In this document: in pieces, positions 19,624 through 28,364 of the stretch | Position numbering within the stretch: position 1 is the stretch's first letter | Layout of the letters: each line of letters starts with the position of its first letter | IMG/VR virus record: IMGVR_UViG_3300020195_000089 | Span: 1 to 36,723 of that record | Source of the DNA: a virus | Length of the DNA stretch: 36,723 nt | Direction: 5' to 3' (one strand) | Notes under the pieces: model-generated | The model's database searches: none | Seen by the model: the letters and a program-made list of their open reading frames with translations, nothing else | What the model was told of the DNA's origin: nothing | Made by a program: the position numbers and the translations under genes

Positions 19624-21587
19624 GCTGTTCTTACCTGTACGCCTTGTTTATCAAAGGCTGAATTTAATAGGTCTACAATTCTAAGCCCAGTCTGATCAGA
19701 ATCCAAAACATCACCTTGAATATTCACTTCGATAGTTGTCGTTGGCTTAATTAGCTCTGTAGGAGTTGTTAAAGGATTGCCATCAGTTACCAATCCGCCA
19801 GTTGGTGTGGCGCCAATACCACCGCCAGTGAACGCGCCTGGATCCACACTTGAAGCCGGCGAGCCACCGGCTTGACCATACTGGGTTTGTGCAATCTTTT
19901 GAATATTAATAGCGCTGGTCGCAATAGCTATCGGGACAGCAAACAGGGCCGCTGGAAACCCAAGCTTAAAAGCTTCGGTAACAGCTAAATAGCCATTAAT
20001 CGTTGCTTGACTAAGTGCCGCTGCTTTTCCAATTTCAAAGGCCTCGCGGCTGCCAGAGTCCTGAATCGTGGCAAGTTGTCCAAGCAATCCGGCGGCAAAT
20101 GTAAGCTTGTTTCGCTCAATCGCAGCCGATTGCGCCGCTGCTTTTCTATCGATTTCTATGCGCTTTGCCGCTCCGGCTGCTGTAATGCTGGTCAAAACAG
20201 TTTCCCTCTGCTCTTTTGAGAATTGTTCACTGTCGGCAAATTGCTTATTGGCAGCCGCTAGGCTTGCATTCTGTTGATCATTTATAATTTTAAGGGCTTC
20301 AGCTTTTCTTTCAGCTCTTTCCACCGGATCTTCTGCAAAGGGATTACCATTCGCTTCAATGGCAGCTGTGTTTTCTTTACTCGCAAGTTCGGCAGATCGG
20401 TTAGGAATCGTAGCGCTCGTAACTGCGAGATCCCTAGCCTCAGCCTCCGCCGCTTTCTGAATTTTTAAGTCTTCTTCTTCTTTTTTCTTTCTAGCCAACG
20501 CCTCTTGTCTGCTGGCCTCTAATCCTTTTTCTTTTTTGGCTAATTCGTCTATTAAAGCAAGATTTTCTTTAATCCTTACGTTAATTGAAGCAATGACATC
20601 TGGATTACCGCCAGCAGTAAAAAGGTTAAAAAGATTAGCTTTCTGTCCAGCTAATGAATCCAGCCTTTTTCTTAGGCCTTCTATTTCTTGGTTTAACTCT
20701 GAAACTCCCCTTTGAGCAGGAGTGATGCCTTTTACTATACCAGTAAAGCTGTCGGCTATTGACTTAAAAATTCCGCCGAAATTTTTATTGGAAGCAATAG
20801 ACAACCCATCAAAAAACTCACCACTCGCAACTTTCAGCCGAGTCATAGCGTTTGCAAGGGGAGTTACTTCATTAGTTACGCCTTTAAAAGTTTTCTTGCT
20901 ATTTTCCAAAACCGCATCAAGTAGCGCCGCCTGCTCTTGTGTTTTTGTTAACCTATCTCTAGAGATTCCCAACGAGTCTGCATAGTCTTTATAGACTTTA
21001 TTGACATCTACAAATATCTTATTATTTTGTAGCAGTTTTTGATTCCCCGTTTCGACAGCGCGGATTAAATCTTCAAAGCGGTCTTTAGCAGTGCCGCCGA
21101 GGAGGGCTGTTGCCTGCGTAGCAGTTGTTAAAAGTTCGGGCAATCGAGAAGCGCTTTGTCCCAGCACCGTAATCGCGCTGTTTGCGCCTTGAAGCAAATC
21201 CTCAGTATCGATCAACCCGTCAGCCGCTAATTCCAAACCCTCTTTTAGTTTAGAACCGACCAAGCCCTCGCGCGCAGCTAAAGAATCAAACTGCGAATTA
21301 AGAGCGTTGATCTTTTCACCGATTAAAGCGCCATCGAAAGCGGCCTTTAGCGCAAAACCAATTGTAGCAATAGCCGCCGATGCCAGCGCAGCCTTGCTGG
21401 TCAGAACATCCATCACCGCTGAAGCTTTGCCGCCCGTAAATCCGTCTAGGCCCTTAGTCGCACCAGATTGAAAAGAATCACCGACTTTTTTACCCGAATC
21501 TTTAGCTTTTGCCTCGATGTTAGCAAAGCCACTAGCAATCGAGCCATCATCTAAAACTATCGATACTTCAATTTTTTCATTAGCCAT
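19620..21587 (-). CDS. Tape measure protein
   Basis: The 655-aa product follows the frameshifted chaperone gene with no gap, with AAGGA before ATG 21587. It is largely helical, with a hydrophobic block (LASAAIATIGFALKAAFDGA) and a second near the end (ATINGYLAVTEAFKLGFPAA, IAIATSAINIQKIAQTQYGQ). A long coiled coil spans the middle (EEDLKIQKAAEAEARDLAVT). Tape measures set tail length at about 0.15 nm per residue, which gives a tail of roughly 100 nm. The size and helical repeats fit a siphovirus. Confidence 0.85.
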   Translation of the reverse strand: MANEKIEVSIVLDDGSIASGFANIEAKAKDSGKKVGDSFQSGATKGLDGFTGGKASAVMDVLTSKAALASAAIATIGFALKAAFDGALIGEKINALNSQFDSLAAREGLVGSKLKEGLELAADGLIDTEDLLQGANSAITVLGQSASRLPELLTTATQATALLGGTAKDRFEDLIRAVETGNQKLLQNNKIFVDVNKVYKDYADSLGISRDRLTKTQEQAALLDAVLENSKKTFKGVTNEVTPLANAMTRLKVASGEFFDGLSIASNKNFGGIFKSIADSFTGIVKGITPAQRGVSELNQEIEGLRKRLDSLAGQKANLFNLFTAGGNPDVIASINVRIKENLALIDELAKKEKGLEASRQEALARKKKEEEDLKIQKAAEAEARDLAVTSATIPNRSAELASKENTAAIEANGNPFAEDPVERAERKAEALKIINDQQNASLAAANKQFADSEQFSKEQRETVLTSITAAGAAKRIEIDRKAAAQSAAIERNKLTFAAGLLGQLATIQDSGSREAFEIGKAAALSQATINGYLAVTEAFKLGFPAALFAVPIAIATSAINIQKIAQTQYGQAGGSPASSVDPGAFTGGGIGATPTGGLVTDGNPLTTPTELIKPTTTIEVNIQGDVLDSDQTGLRIVDLLNSAFDKQGVQVRTA

Positions 21588-22135
21588 CTAGCGTCCTTGC
21601 AATAGCCTCTGTAAATGTTCTGCTGAAAGTGCCTTTTTTTCAAAAAAAGAATCTGGATAAGCCTGAGAAGTAAGCGACCTGTGCGTTTTCTCTCTGTCGC
21701 TTTTTGACAGTTTATCAAAGTGAAGTAAGTTTAATTCAACCAAGGCTTTTTGAGCTTCAATCACCGTAATCGCATTCCAGTAATCCTCCGCATCGTCTTC
21801 GCTAAGACACTCGACTTCGGGCCTGCTCCATCCGTAAAAATGGGCAAGCTTTGCTTTCTTAAAGCCCCAATACGTTAGTTTTTTTTTGAACTAACGATGA
21901 AATCAAAAAGCTGATTAAACAAATCTTGATCTAGCTTCTCAAGTTCAGCCATTGGGATTTGCCCAAGGTCGCACATGAATTGCTTGGTCATAAGATTTTG
22001 CTTCGACAACGAAGGCTCAGCACTTAGCGCCTCAGACAAACTTGCAGTCTGACCAACAAGTGGCGCTGTTATCTTATAAGTGTTTGACCCTATCTCTAGG
22101 GTCGCCTTTGGTTTTGATTCAGCTTTAAAATGCAC
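21588..22135 (-). CDS. Tail assembly chaperone fusion (GT-type) made by -1 frameshift
   Basis: The short chaperone frame starting at ATG 22135 reaches S-K-K-N-stop. Its last codons contain A AAA AAC, a classical -1 slippery heptamer (minus strand, 21884-21878). Slipping back one base continues in a frame that is open for 96 more codons, from CTA 21878 to TAG 21588 (LTYWGFKKAKLAHFYGWSRP ... AHLQRLLQGR region). The extension has no start codon of its own, has natural composition, and ends exactly before the tape measure ATG, matching the lambda gpG/gpGT arrangement. The fused protein is about 182 aa and should recruit tail tube subunits to the tape measure. Confidence 0.85.
21873..21896 (-). 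promoter_or_regulatory. Frameshift site: slippery A-run inside a perfect inverted repeat
   Basis: On the minus strand the sequence CGTTAGTT-CAAAAAAA-AACTAACG gives perfect 8-bp arms (21889-21896 and 21873-21880) with the A-run mostly in the 8-base loop. The slippery A AAA AAC partly overlaps the 3' arm, and the zero-frame stop TAA is in that arm. Confidence 0.75.
21875..22135 (-). CDS. Tail assembly chaperone, short form (gpG-type)
   Basis: The unshifted product is 86 aa (MHFKAESKPKATLEIGSNTY...) ending LFDFIVSSKKN. It lies between the major tail protein and the tape measure, the fixed position of gpG-type chaperones in long-tailed phages. It is a mixed alpha/beta protein with a helical end (IPMAELEKLDQDLFNQLFDF). 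A fraction of ribosomes shifts at the terminal A-run to make the longer GT form. Assignment comes from gene order plus the slip site. Confidence 0.85.
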   Translation of the reverse strand: MHFKAESKPKATLEIGSNTYKITAPLVGQTASLSEALSAEPSLSKQNLMTKQFMCDLGQIPMAELEKLDQDLFNQLFDFIVSSKKN

Positions 22136-22157
22136 AAACTCTCCCAGTTGTTTTAGA

Positions 22158-23081
22158 TTACTTTACAAAGCTTTGTGACCAATCTCCGTACATCCATACA
22201 GAAACCGCAGAAGCCTTGTCGCAATCTTCAAACGCTTTTGCCTTAACTGGCAACATTAAAATGTTCTCGCCTGAGAAATTCAAACTGTCTAAATCAAGAC
22301 TTACTTTCCAAAAGCAATAGTCATTCGATTTATCAGCAACTCCCAAACGAACCGGATGCAACACAAGCTGTGGAGTCGTAGGAGACTTAAACAATCCGCC
22401 AGAACCGCCGCCAATTCCAGGCGTAGACGCTGCCGCAACTGGGTAAAAAGCACCGTTTGCATACCGAGAAATCTTCTCAATACGCGCGTAAGTGACTTCT
22501 TTTAGCGTGAAACTAATCTCTGGATTTCCAGCAGAAGTAAAAATCTGACCCAAAACAGTCGCGCCGTTTTGATGTGCTTTAATATCAACAGGCGTTCTTG
22601 CAAGACCACTAATTGCGATATCGCCATCAATTAGTCCAACTTTGTCGAAAGTATCGCCAACTTTAGAAACAGAAAATGCAAAACCAGTTTTTGCCACTTG
22701 AGAATCATGAGCAAAAGTTGCAGCTCCGGAAGCCGCGTCTGTAATCGTAACTACAGAACCAGAAACAGTAGCAACAAAAGTCGCCAGTGGATCGACCGCA
22801 ACCTGAACCGCAGTCGCAACTTGCGCCGCAGTCTGTGGATTCGCGCCAAGCTCTACAGATACACTCGTGTATCCCGCAATGGCCGGATCAACGCCCGTAT
22901 TGTTAACATCCATCCACACAACGTATTTCACGCCGGTAGATGCATATAAAAGAAAGTATTTACTGTTCAAGTTCGAAGCAACGCTAGATGCAACGCACGT
23001 TACAGTTTGTACTTGAGCGACATCTGTCCCCAGGTAAACTTCCATTGGTTCAATTTTTACGTTTTCTGTACCACAAGACAT
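22158..23081 (-). CDS. Major tail (tube) protein
   Basis: The 307-aa product starts MSCGTENVKIEPMEVYLGTD and is beta-rich, with an inserted domain (GYTSVSVELGANPQTAAQVA, VVTITDAASGAATFAHDS) and the tube-type part in the second half (ISGLARTPVDIKAHQNGATV, NPEISFTLKEVTYARIEKIS). It has strong gene-order support: after the tail terminator and before the chaperones and tape measure. Hexamers would stack to form the tail tube. The start ATG 23081 has AAAGGAG upstream. Confidence 0.8.
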   Translation of the reverse strand: MSCGTENVKIEPMEVYLGTDVAQVQTVTCVASSVASNLNSKYFLLYASTGVKYVVWMDVNNTGVDPAIAGYTSVSVELGANPQTAAQVATAVQVAVDPLATFVATVSGSVVTITDAASGAATFAHDSQVAKTGFAFSVSKVGDTFDKVGLIDGDIAISGLARTPVDIKAHQNGATVLGQIFTSAGNPEISFTLKEVTYARIEKISRYANGAFYPVAAASTPGIGGGSGGLFKSPTTPQLVLHPVRLGVADKSNDYCFWKVSLDLDSLNFSGENILMLPVKAKAFEDCDKASAVSVWMYGDWSQSFVK

Positions 23082-23112
23082 TTTTCACTCCTTTGAAAAA
23101 TTGCATTTTAAT

Positions 23113-23532
23113 TTATAAACTTAAACTAGTTACTATATTACAGCTAATCCTTGCTCTAATCGCATTGTCATTCGAGTCCGCCAATGATTCAAAGTTTATG
23201 CTCTGAGTGACGACATTCTTTAGACATGTACCCAATCTATTTGACGGCTTTTCAATCTCTTTTACAAGTGTTTCTATCGTCTCAATTGCCCGATCCAAGC
23301 CCTCGCTAGGATTGCGGTACCCCTTAAAATAAACCGAAAACTCAAAATCAATATCAAACTCGTGATCATTCTGATTTAACTTACGGCTAGATCCACCCGG
23401 AGCACCTAAGTGAAAAGCCTTATCGATAATCGTCGATGGAATATTGTCGTTATTAAATGCGTCAACGTGTTCAGTTAGCCCAACCACTTTGCATCTGGCT
23501 CTAAAATAAGGCCTAACAAGCGCGAAACTCAT
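23113..23532 (-). CDS. Tail terminator-type protein
   Basis: The 139-aa product (MSFALVRPYFRARCKVVGLT...) overlaps the connector gene by 4 bases and lies immediately upstream of the major tail protein. The core FEFSVYFKGYRNPSEGLDRA and C-terminal strands (ARISCNIVTSLSL) match the alpha/beta layout of phage tail terminators (gpU-like), which cap the tail tube and join it to the head. The call relies on size, gene order and the mixed fold. Confidence 0.6.
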   Translation of the reverse strand: MSFALVRPYFRARCKVVGLTEHVDAFNNDNIPSTIIDKAFHLGAPGGSSRKLNQNDHEFDIDFEFSVYFKGYRNPSEGLDRAIETIETLVKEIEKPSNRLGTCLKNVVTQSINFESLADSNDNAIRARISCNIVTSLSL

Positions 23533-24251
23533 CGTCTAATCAATCCGCCAGACCTAAAGTCTAGCTTCTCGGTTTCGGTAATATTCCCGTCACGATTGTA
23601 ATCAGCCCGCAAAATATTAAACGTATACTGCTGATACTCGTTAGACTTTGCTTCGTACTTCTTAGATTTTTGCATAAACACGTCATCCACCGCGTTCTGG
23701 ATAGATCCATAAATCATAGACAAGGCCATGTAAGTTGCCCACTCACGAACTTCAGAAATATCCAAAAATTCAGCCTTGGTTAGCTTCTCGTAGTCAGTGC
23801 CTAAAATCCTAGACTTGTAAATCTCAGTCAAAATCCTTTGCTGAACCTTACGGTGCGTGAAATTCCAAGTCGATTTACCCGCAGGTAACCACTTCATAAT
23901 ATCACTCTCAATTGTCTTTAAATCATCATCACTCGCGAAAAGCGCGTCGGTCGCAACACTGACAACCGTGAAATCCTTAGTAAACACAACCGGGGCTGCG
24001 TTCGTCGTTATCCGAACACTGGCCGTGGTCGCAGCCGCCGCAGAATAAGACCAATCCAAAAACCAGTTCTCTTGTAACTCAGCACCAACCGTTGAAAAAA
24101 CAGTTATATAAGCGTCCGCAGCCGATGGCTTTATTTCCACCAAAGTGATATCTGCTTCATCGTTAGTAACAAAAGTTTTAGACGCGTCAAGCCTAACTTT
24201 TTCATTCACCTGAACTACCAAGTCAGTCTCTAACACTCCAAAAATAGCCAT
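23529..24251 (-). CDS. Head-tail connector/adaptor-type protein with EF-hand loop
   Basis: The 240-aa product has an N-terminal beta-rich part (VNEKVRLDASKTFVTNDEAD) and a helical middle similar to head-completion adaptors (FLDISEVREWATYMALSMIY). Near the C-terminus DYNRDGNITETE at residues 217-228 is a textbook EF-hand calcium loop with D, N, D, N, T and E in the six ligand places. Calcium may stabilise the head-tail joint. It is followed by the tail terminator gene with a 4-base overlap. Confidence 0.65.
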   Translation of the reverse strand: MAIFGVLETDLVVQVNEKVRLDASKTFVTNDEADITLVEIKPSAADAYITVFSTVGAELQENWFLDWSYSAAAATTASVRITTNAAPVVFTKDFTVVSVATDALFASDDDLKTIESDIMKWLPAGKSTWNFTHRKVQQRILTEIYKSRILGTDYEKLTKAEFLDISEVREWATYMALSMIYGSIQNAVDDVFMQKSKKYEAKSNEYQQYTFNILRADYNRDGNITETEKLDFRSGGLIRR

Positions 24252-24745
24252 TACAACCTCGCCTTGTCTCTGATTCCGTCTCGCAACTCGCGCAGTCCTA
24301 GATTATCAATCTGTTCGCCGCCGAAGCTTATATCAAAGTGATTAAATGCTATGTCACCAGCTAACTCAGTACAAATTAAAAACTTGCGACCATTCCATTT
24401 TATTCTAGAAAAGTAATTCTCAATACTTTTCGACAATAAACTCAAAGCCACTAAAACAATCTGAAACTGCGAATACCGCTTACCCATCAGCTCTTCGCAA
24501 TCAAGCTTGATCAAATCCACGTTCTCAAGAGGCACTTCAAACTTGTAAGTCTCGACAATCTCATAGGTTAAAAGCCAACCACCTAAAGGACTCTTCTTTG
24601 ATAAAGGAAAAATAGACTCATAAACCCAACCGTCAATCAACAAAGCTGCGTGACTGAAATCTAATCGCTCGCCGCACATGATCAAATACTTAAAAAGCGC
24701 CCACTTAGATATTTTCTTACAAAATAAAAAAGTAACGTCGCCCAA
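24251..24745 (-). CDS. Permuted NlpC/P60 (YiiX-like) hydrolase in the virion module
   Basis: The 164-aa product has the order His first, Cys last expected of circularly permuted NlpC/P60 (YiiX/YebB-like) enzymes: His32 in DFSHAALLIDGWVYES with Glu43, and Cys125 in KFLICTELAGDIAF. These are thiol hydrolases of lipid or peptide bonds. Its place between connector and head-fibre genes suggests a virion-associated enzyme that acts during entry, for example on peptidoglycan. It shares its terminal base with the connector gene start region. Substrate unknown. Confidence 0.7.
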   Translation of the reverse strand: MGDVTFLFCKKISKWALFKYLIMCGERLDFSHAALLIDGWVYESIFPLSKKSPLGGWLLTYEIVETYKFEVPLENVDLIKLDCEELMGKRYSQFQIVLVALSLLSKSIENYFSRIKWNGRKFLICTELAGDIAFNHFDISFGGEQIDNLGLRELRDGIRDKARL

Positions 24746-24771
24746 AAATCCCCCTCCCGCTCCCGCTACCT

Positions 24772-25464
24772 TTAAAGTTTCTTATTTAAAAAGTAGTTTA
24801 CTAAAACCGACCGAGTATCTCCACTTGCATCGTCGCACGCGTTGTAAGTCACGCGTAAAGCCAGGCCTGCCGATATCCTTGCGACCAGCGGCCTTGTGTC
24901 CACACCTTGCTTAAACCAAACAGAATTTGAATCATACACCTCTAAATATTGAGAGATAATATACGTCGCAACCGTTGGCCAATTCTCACAAAGTGCCGAC
25001 CTATAAGCCTCTGGGATAACTCCCAGCGTGTCCCGGATCTCGGCACTCAGCCAATCGCCGTACTTAGCGTTTTTAATAACGACTGTCCCGCCACTGGCAT
25101 AAAGCTCCTCAGACAAAACAAAATCAATCGTGCTAGAAGAATTGTTCGCAATCGTAGTAATGCCGGTCTTAACTTGGTGCTTCGTTCGATAAAGCGGATC
25201 GGCGAAAGGCTGCGCGGGCGGCAGTTTTGATACCTCCACCATGCTTATTTGGTTATCCGGTAGTGGAGTATTAACATGCGCACCCACTAAAGCCGTAAGA
25301 GTCGTAACTTCGCCAGCGGCTAACTCGGCCTTAAACCAAATGTCCACAAGATCCGCAGACCCAGTAATGTAATCCAAAGCAATAATAATCGTGCTTTCTT
25401 GAATCTCAAGCGTGAGTCTTTGAGCATCACAAGACTTATTGTAGGTGTACTTTGTTGATGCCAT
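24772..25464 (-). CDS. Virion structural protein, unknown role, 230 aa
   Basis: The 230-aa product (MASTKYTYNKSCDAQRLTLE...) is mixed, with beta strands at the start and helices around WLSAEIRDTLGVIPEAYRSA. The position after the fibre-like genes and before the NlpC-type gene places it in the head or neck. I recognise no motif. Four cysteines are present, including one in TYNACDDASGDTRS. Confidence 0.6.
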   Translation of the reverse strand: MASTKYTYNKSCDAQRLTLEIQESTIIIALDYITGSADLVDIWFKAELAAGEVTTLTALVGAHVNTPLPDNQISMVEVSKLPPAQPFADPLYRTKHQVKTGITTIANNSSSTIDFVLSEELYASGGTVVIKNAKYGDWLSAEIRDTLGVIPEAYRSALCENWPTVATYIISQYLEVYDSNSVWFKQGVDTRPLVARISAGLALRVTYNACDDASGDTRSVLVNYFLNKKL

Positions 25465-25470
25465 TTTTAA

Positions 25471-26028
25471 TTACTCCGCTCTATACAGTTCTATTTTTGC
25501 GCCCGAAATATACGTCGTTCTACCAGATGTTTGATTTCTATACTCAAGTGTCCAAGTAATGTTCCCGGCAGTGGCTACATCAACGTAAAGAAAACACCCG
25601 TATGACGTGGCTTTAGAAGTATCAATCGGATCTACGATTATCCAAACCTGCGCGCCGTTAAACAAAACCCTATATTCAGGAATTGAATTCGCTCCAGCCT
25701 CGCGCCCCTGAAAACACCACTGAATCCTATATTTACCCACTGGCAGAAACTTAGTTTCAGTAACCTTTGTCTGAAAAATCGTTGAGGTCGTATTGCTCTC
25801 AGCTAGAGATTCTGTGATGGTACGAAAGTCCATAAATGATGCTCGAACCCAATCGCTCACACCCGCGCCGTATTTTCGCCACGTAATCACACCTTGATCA
25901 GAATGCTGTAAATAAAAAGTACTCGTCGGCAAGTCTTGCCCAACAGGAGAGGCCGTCCCACCCGTGTAGAACGGCCCGCTTTCAACTAGAAACCCCTGAG
26001 AAGCCTCAAGGGCCTTATCAATATCCAC
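25471..26028 (-). CDS. Beta-rich virion protein, 185 aa
   Basis: The 185-aa product (MDIDKALEASQGFLVESGPF...) has an N-terminal short helix and then a jelly-roll-like series of strands: FLPVGKYRIQWCFQGREAGA, EYRVLFNGAQVWIIVDP, ITWTLEYRNQTSGRTTYISG. This looks like a surface-exposed carbohydrate- or decoration-type domain. It follows the repeat-containing fibre gene by 12 bases and may form its tip. The family is not recognised. Confidence 0.6.
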   Translation of the reverse strand: MDIDKALEASQGFLVESGPFYTGGTASPVGQDLPTSTFYLQHSDQGVITWRKYGAGVSDWVRASFMDFRTITESLAESNTTSTIFQTKVTETKFLPVGKYRIQWCFQGREAGANSIPEYRVLFNGAQVWIIVDPIDTSKATSYGCFLYVDVATAGNITWTLEYRNQTSGRTTYISGAKIELYRAE

Positions 26029-26040
26029 TCAAAAAACCCC

Positions 26041-27618
26041 TTACAAGACTGATTTCACAACTTCAATTCGTCGCGCAGTAACAGTCACGCCAGCAGTTGA
26101 ACTTGCAGCTCTTAGCCGCATATCAGCGCCAGAAATGTCCACCGACAAAGTTAAGTTGAAATTAGCCCCAAGCTTCAAAAGAGAGTGTGCAGTATCATCA
26201 ACATCCGTGCCGTTATTCAAAGCAAAAATCTCAAACGATTTTCTGTTCGCAGGAGTCGCCTCTTGAAATGCCTCGACTAACCACTTACAAGCCTTAACGC
26301 TCGCGTGAGGTACCGAGTCAACAGTCACAGCAGTAGTAATGCCAGTCGATTGAACGCCTCGCATTTGCTCAAGCAACACTTCGATTCGCTGGAATAACTG
26401 TTTAGAAGTCTGGCTATCGGCTAACGATACACCCGTGAAAGTACCAAAAGAAGATGCGTTTTCTGCCACACCAGAAAGCGTAATCAAATCATTTACGTTC
26501 TGATCAACTTCCTCATGCGCAGTCTCAAGAGATTGCAAAGCTTCTTTATTATCTGAGCTGTCAGGAATTGTCGCACCAGTGAAGGTACCCAAGTCCGTAG
26601 CATTCTCAGCGACACCGCTAAGCGTGATTAGATCATTAACATTCTGATCAACTTCCTCATGAGCCGTCTCTAAAGACTGTAAAGCCGCTTTTACGGTAGA
26701 AGAATCAGCAATCGTCGCACCGGTAAATGTTCCAAGCGTGGTCGCATTTTCAGCAACCCCACTTAAGGCAATTAGATCATTTACGTTTTGGTCGATCTCT
26801 TCCTGAGCGGTCTCCAATGATTGAAGCGCTGCTTTAACAGTCGAAGAATCAGGAATGGTAGCACCTGTAAAAGTACCAAGTGACGTAGCACCCGGTGCGA
26901 CGCCTGACAAAGTAGTCAAATCAATCTGATTACCGTCAAGCTTTTGGATTGCTGAGTTTACAGTATCCGCAGAAGTGATCGAGCCGTTGGTTTGCGCGTA
27001 ACCGGCTGCCATATTGATGCCGTCTGCGAAATTCCAATTCACATCGGAGATCTTAATCATGATAGTGCCGTTGTAATTCACAATCGCTTCAGACTCTTGA
27101 GCCGCAGGACTGTCAGGCAAGTAATGCTTAGTTACAAAAGTATCATTCGCAACAAGCGCAGAAGCCGCTGCTACGAAAGTGACATCGGCACCGACTACAG
27201 CGCTAATTCTTAACAAAGCAGGAGTGCCGTCAGCATCCGTGATCACATACTTATCAACAACAAAATCACCGATAGGTACCGCAGTACCTTCGTCATCCGA
27301 AAAAGGCGACACAACCATGTCACGAGTGCCTGCACCTTGGATTGCGTTAGTTACTAAAACAAGGCTTTCAGGTCTCCATGTACCGATTACAGCAGCGGTC
27401 GCACCGTTTAACTGGTAGTCAGAAGAATTGCCGACGTTTGCAATCTTTTGGTAAAGCTGGCCAGTACCTGATCGAACATAAAGCGAACCAATGGGCGCAT
27501 CCGACTGATCAAGCAATCCATCTGGCGCGGCTGTACCTGATAAAATATCGATTAATTCATTACCGTTTTCCTGAAATAATCTAACGCCCTTTTCAATCCC
27601 GTGAAGTACTCTTCCCAT
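26041..27618 (-). CDS. Head- or neck-fibre type protein with four 48-residue repeats
   Basis: The 525-aa product starts MGRVLHGIEKGVRLFQENGN. Residues 233-424 hold four tandem units of exactly 48 residues, each with DL-x-x-LSGVA-x-x-A-x-x-x-GTFTG-x-x-x-x-DS followed by a helix (VKAALQSLETAHEEVDQNVN in the second); the last is the most divergent. The units look like alternating short strands and a coiled-coil helix in a trimeric shaft. The C-terminal 100 residues form a separate beta domain. It lies among head genes, well before the tail genes, so a capsid or neck fibre is more likely than a tail fibre. Confidence 0.65.
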   Translation of the reverse strand: MGRVLHGIEKGVRLFQENGNELIDILSGTAAPDGLLDQSDAPIGSLYVRSGTGQLYQKIANVGNSSDYQLNGATAAVIGTWRPESLVLVTNAIQGAGTRDMVVSPFSDDEGTAVPIGDFVVDKYVITDADGTPALLRISAVVGADVTFVAAASALVANDTFVTKHYLPDSPAAQESEAIVNYNGTIMIKISDVNWNFADGINMAAGYAQTNGSITSADTVNSAIQKLDGNQIDLTTLSGVAPGATSLGTFTGATIPDSSTVKAALQSLETAQEEIDQNVNDLIALSGVAENATTLGTFTGATIADSSTVKAALQSLETAHEEVDQNVNDLITLSGVAENATDLGTFTGATIPDSSDNKEALQSLETAHEEVDQNVNDLITLSGVAENASSFGTFTGVSLADSQTSKQLFQRIEVLLEQMRGVQSTGITTAVTVDSVPHASVKACKWLVEAFQEATPANRKSFEIFALNNGTDVDDTAHSLLKLGANFNLTLSVDISGADMRLRAASSTAGVTVTARRIEVVKSVL

Positions 27619-27630
27619 CTTATTCCCCCG

Positions 27631-27993
27631 TTATATTAACATGCATTTCATTTTATATGACACCGCAGTTGATTCGTTATTGGTCACGCTCAAAATGATA
27701 TCAGGCCCTGAGATATTCGCAACTACCGATGCCGAAAGAGATCCAATCCGAGAGTAAATACTATCACTTAGTCCAGTGTCTTTTTTAGTTATGTTCATGT
27801 CGAAGCTTTTGTTCTTAGTTAAATCAGAAAAATAAATCTCAAAACTCAATCGGCAAGCTGTAAAATTCGCATCATCATCGAGTTTTATATTCGCAGACTG
27901 CGCCGGCAAAATCGTGCCAGCAAACAAAACAAAATCTGGCGAATTAACACGGTCTAATCCTATTTTTATTAAAGGATTAAATTTAAAACTCAA
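27631..27993 (-). CDS. Small beta-rich virion protein, 120 aa
   Basis: The 120-aa product (MSFKFNPLIKIGLDRVNSPD...) consists mostly of strands (FAGTILPAQSANIKLDDDAN, VVANISGPDIILSVTNNEST, VSYKMKCMLI). It overlaps the preceding gene by 4 bases and precedes the fibre-like gene. A decoration protein or fibre attachment protein would fit, but nothing decides between these. Confidence 0.6.
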   Translation of the reverse strand: MSFKFNPLIKIGLDRVNSPDFVLFAGTILPAQSANIKLDDDANFTACRLSFEIYFSDLTKNKSFDMNITKKDTGLSDSIYSRIGSLSASVVANISGPDIILSVTNNESTAVSYKMKCMLI

Positions 27994-28337
27994 ACAATCC
28001 TCCGCACCTCAGAAAGAACGTCCTTCGTCGAATCCGTGTAATCAACCTGTAAGGTTATAACTACAACTAAATCCTTTCGAAATTCGTAAGTCTCCCTGGT
28101 CGCAGTCGGGTAATTAGCCTTTATGTTGTTATCAACCGCTAAAAACGGCCACTCTGATAATAAATTTAAATACGATATGCCATCAATTGTAGAACTGCTC
28201 GCATCAACAGTCGCAAGAAGAGAACTTAATACTGTAATACTAGCAGGATCTTTTACTCTTAAAAGTAACTCGGTCGGCCCAGCATATAGCTCAGCCGACT
28301 TCTTTAAAACCTCTAAACCATGATCGTCGACGGCCAT
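27990..28337 (-). CDS. Head-completion type hypothetical protein, 115 aa
   Basis: I choose ATG 28337 (MAVDDHGLEVLKKSAELYAG) because AAAGGA is 8 bases upstream; ATG 28346 sits directly on that site. The product has helices first and then strands ending RKDLVVVITLQVDYTDSTKD, a layout similar to small head-tail joining proteins. It is downstream of the capsid gene in the late operon. No motif proves the role. Confidence 0.6.
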   Translation of the reverse strand: MAVDDHGLEVLKKSAELYAGPTELLLRVKDPASITVLSSLLATVDASSSTIDGISYLNLLSEWPFLAVDNNIKANYPTATRETYEFRKDLVVVITLQVDYTDSTKDVLSEVRRIV

Positions 28338-28364
28338 CGCTGACATCCTTTCAGATGCACAATA

